A stretch of DNA of 6,461 bases, taken from the NCBI GenBank assembly GCA_035577685.1, contig DATLVC010000122.1, forward strand, positions 1 to 6,461, written 5' to 3'. The DNA comes from CAIYRG01 sp035577685 (GTDB lineage Bacteria > Pseudomonadota > Alphaproteobacteria > Micropepsales > Micropepsaceae). Below are positions 5,833-6,461 of this stretch, one piece after another. Under the pieces are notes generated by a model, which was not told the DNA's origin, did not search any database, and saw nothing but the letters and a program-made list of their open reading frames with translations. Positions within the stretch are counted from its first letter, which is position 1, and each line of letters starts with the position of its first letter. The position numbers and the translations under genes are program-made.

Positions 5833-6270
5833 ATGCGGTTCATGATGCTGATGATCCCGAAGGGCTACGAGAATGCCGCCCCGGGCACGCTGCCGGATCA
5901 GAAGGCCATTGCAGCGATGATGAAATACAACGAAGCGCTGGCGAACGCCGGTGTCCTGCTCGGGCTCGACGGCCTACTCCCGCCATCCGCCGGCGCCCGC
6001 GTCTCGTTCACCGGCGGCAAGCCGAAAGTCACCGACGGACCGTTCCCTGAAGCCAAAGAAGTCATCGGTGGCTATTGGATGATCCAGGTGAAATCGAAAC
6101 AGGAAGCCATCGAATGGGCGTCGCGCTGCCCGGCGTCCGACAATGAAACGATCGAGATTCGCCAGGTGTTCGAGGCGGCAGATTTCGGTCCCGAGGTCGC
6201 CAAAGAGGAAACCGTGCTGCTCGAGAAAATCGGCAAGCGGGTGGACGAGAACCGGAGCGCGATGTCCTGA
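5833..6270 (+). CDS. DGPF-domain (YCII-related) protein
   Basis: This 145-residue protein is a full-length member of the YCII/DGPF family (Pfam YCII; COG3795). It starts MRFMMLMIPK and carries the name-giving DGPF motif at 68-71 within VTDGPFPEAKEVIGGYWMI, followed by EAIEWASRCP (91-100). The domain fold is ferredoxin-like and related to muconolactone isomerases, but no enzymatic role has been established for this group. The start is supported by AGGAGA (5821-5826) with a 6-nt spacer. It is transcribed divergently from the guanidine operon and followed by a second DGPF gene. Such genes commonly occur in small clusters with an ECF42 sigma factor, whose gene is not in the window. It is probably cytoplasmic, since no signal peptide is present. 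Confidence 0.92.
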   Translation: MRFMMLMIPKGYENAAPGTLPDQKAIAAMMKYNEALANAGVLLGLDGLLPPSAGARVSFTGGKPKVTDGPFPEAKEVIGGYWMIQVKSKQEAIEWASRCPASDNETIEIRQVFEAADFGPEVAKEETVLLEKIGKRVDENRSAMS

Positions 6271-6289
6271 CGCGAAGGAAATAATTTGG

Positions 6290-6321
6290 CGCCTGTCGAT
6301 ATCGCCGCTTCTCGTTCGTCG
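6290..6321 (+). promoter_or_regulatory. Predicted ECF sigma-factor (ECF42-like) promoter of the second DGPF gene
   Basis: This is the second copy of the bipartite motif: CGCCTGTCGAT (6290-6300), 13 bases, GTTCGTCG (6314-6321). The spacers of the two copies match at only 2 of 13 positions, so the conserved blocks look like selected -35/-10 elements and not a recent duplication. The ATG at 6371 lies 49 nt downstream. Confidence 0.65.
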
Positions 6322-6330
6322 AAAGCAAAG

Positions 6331-6348
6331 CTGGCCCGGCGCGGCCGG
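6331..6348 (+). other. Small GC-rich stem-loop in the leader of the second DGPF gene
   Basis: CTGGCC (6331-6336) and GGCCGG (6343-6348) form a 6-bp stem with one wobble pair and a 6-nt loop. No T-run follows, so it is not a convincing terminator for the first DGPF gene. It lies in the predicted leader, 22 nt before the start codon. Confidence 0.35.
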
Positions 6349-6370
6349 TGCCAAGTAAAGGAGACGCATC

Positions 6371-6461
6371 ATGCGTTTCATGATGATCGTGAAGGCCAAC
6401 ACGGATTCGGAAGCCGGAATCATGCCGGAGGAAAAACTTCTGGCCGCCATGGCGACCTATC
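6371..6461 (+). CDS. Second DGPF-domain (YCII-related) protein, partial (cut by right edge)
   Basis: The frame opens MRFMMIVKANTDSEAGIMPEEKLLAAMATY and is cut after 30 codons. The MRFMM(I/L) start and the E-x-L-L/A-A-M spacing match the start of the first DGPF protein and of the wider family. AAAGGAGA (6357-6364) with a 6-nt spacer is a strong ribosome-binding site. It is a tandem paralogue, 100 bp after the first gene, with its own copy of the shared promoter motif. The DGPF motif itself would lie outside the window. Confidence 0.85.
   Translation, partial: MRFMMIVKANTDSEAGIMPEEKLLAAMATY

Noticed and set aside
6331..6348. Terminator between the DGPF genes
   Set aside because: The stem is short, has a wobble pair and is not followed by a T-tract.

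Overview
The window is GC-rich bacterial chromosome with dense, same-strand gene packing. Gene content, a sigma-54-type promoter and paired DGPF/YCII genes suggest a Proteobacterium, most likely an Alphaproteobacterium. The lineage is an inference; no rRNA or other marker gene is present.

Positions 1-5559 (minus strand, read right to left) hold one nitrogen-scavenging operon. It encodes a periplasmic substrate-binding protein, an ABC permease, an ABC ATPase, two DUF1989 proteins (families named 'urea carboxylase/amidolyase-associated protein' 1 and 2), and the N-terminal 356 residues of a biotin-dependent urea/guanidine carboxylase that runs off the left edge. Published work reassigned this DUF1989 pair as carboxyguanidine deiminase and its partner carboxylase as guanidine carboxylase. 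Predicted flow: guanidine is imported by the ABC system, carboxylated with ATP and bicarbonate to carboxyguanidine, deiminated to allophanate, then cleaved by allophanate hydrolase, which is not in the window and is expected beyond position 1.

The most interesting element lies in the 92-bp gap between the ATPase gene and the first DUF1989 gene. On the minus strand there are two GC-rich hairpins with tetraloops ACGA and ACGG, followed by a Shine-Dalgarno sequence. This matches the ACGR/ACGR architecture of the guanidine-II (mini-ykkC) riboswitch. An alternative GAAA-capped hairpin would use the 3' strand of the second aptamer stem to pair with the ribosome-binding site, giving a plausible guanidine-ON translational switch. 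It independently supports guanidine, not urea, as the substrate, and it places the switch inside the operon, so only the catabolic genes would be gated by guanidine.

The divergent intergenic region 5560-5832 drives both sides. For the minus-strand operon it carries a near-perfect sigma-54 promoter (TGGCAC-N5-TTGCA), an exact-consensus IHF site upstream, and a weak candidate activator dyad. This is a nitrogen-limitation architecture. For the plus strand it carries one copy of a bipartite motif (CGCCTGTCGAT-N13-GTTCGTCG). The motif is repeated with identical spacing in front of the second plus-strand gene.

Positions 5833-6461 (plus strand) hold two tandem DGPF/YCII-family genes, the second cut by the window edge. 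The shared motif looks like an ECF sigma-factor promoter, and DGPF genes are the classic neighbours of ECF42 sigma factors, so such a sigma gene is expected just to the right. This module appears functionally separate from the guanidine operon.
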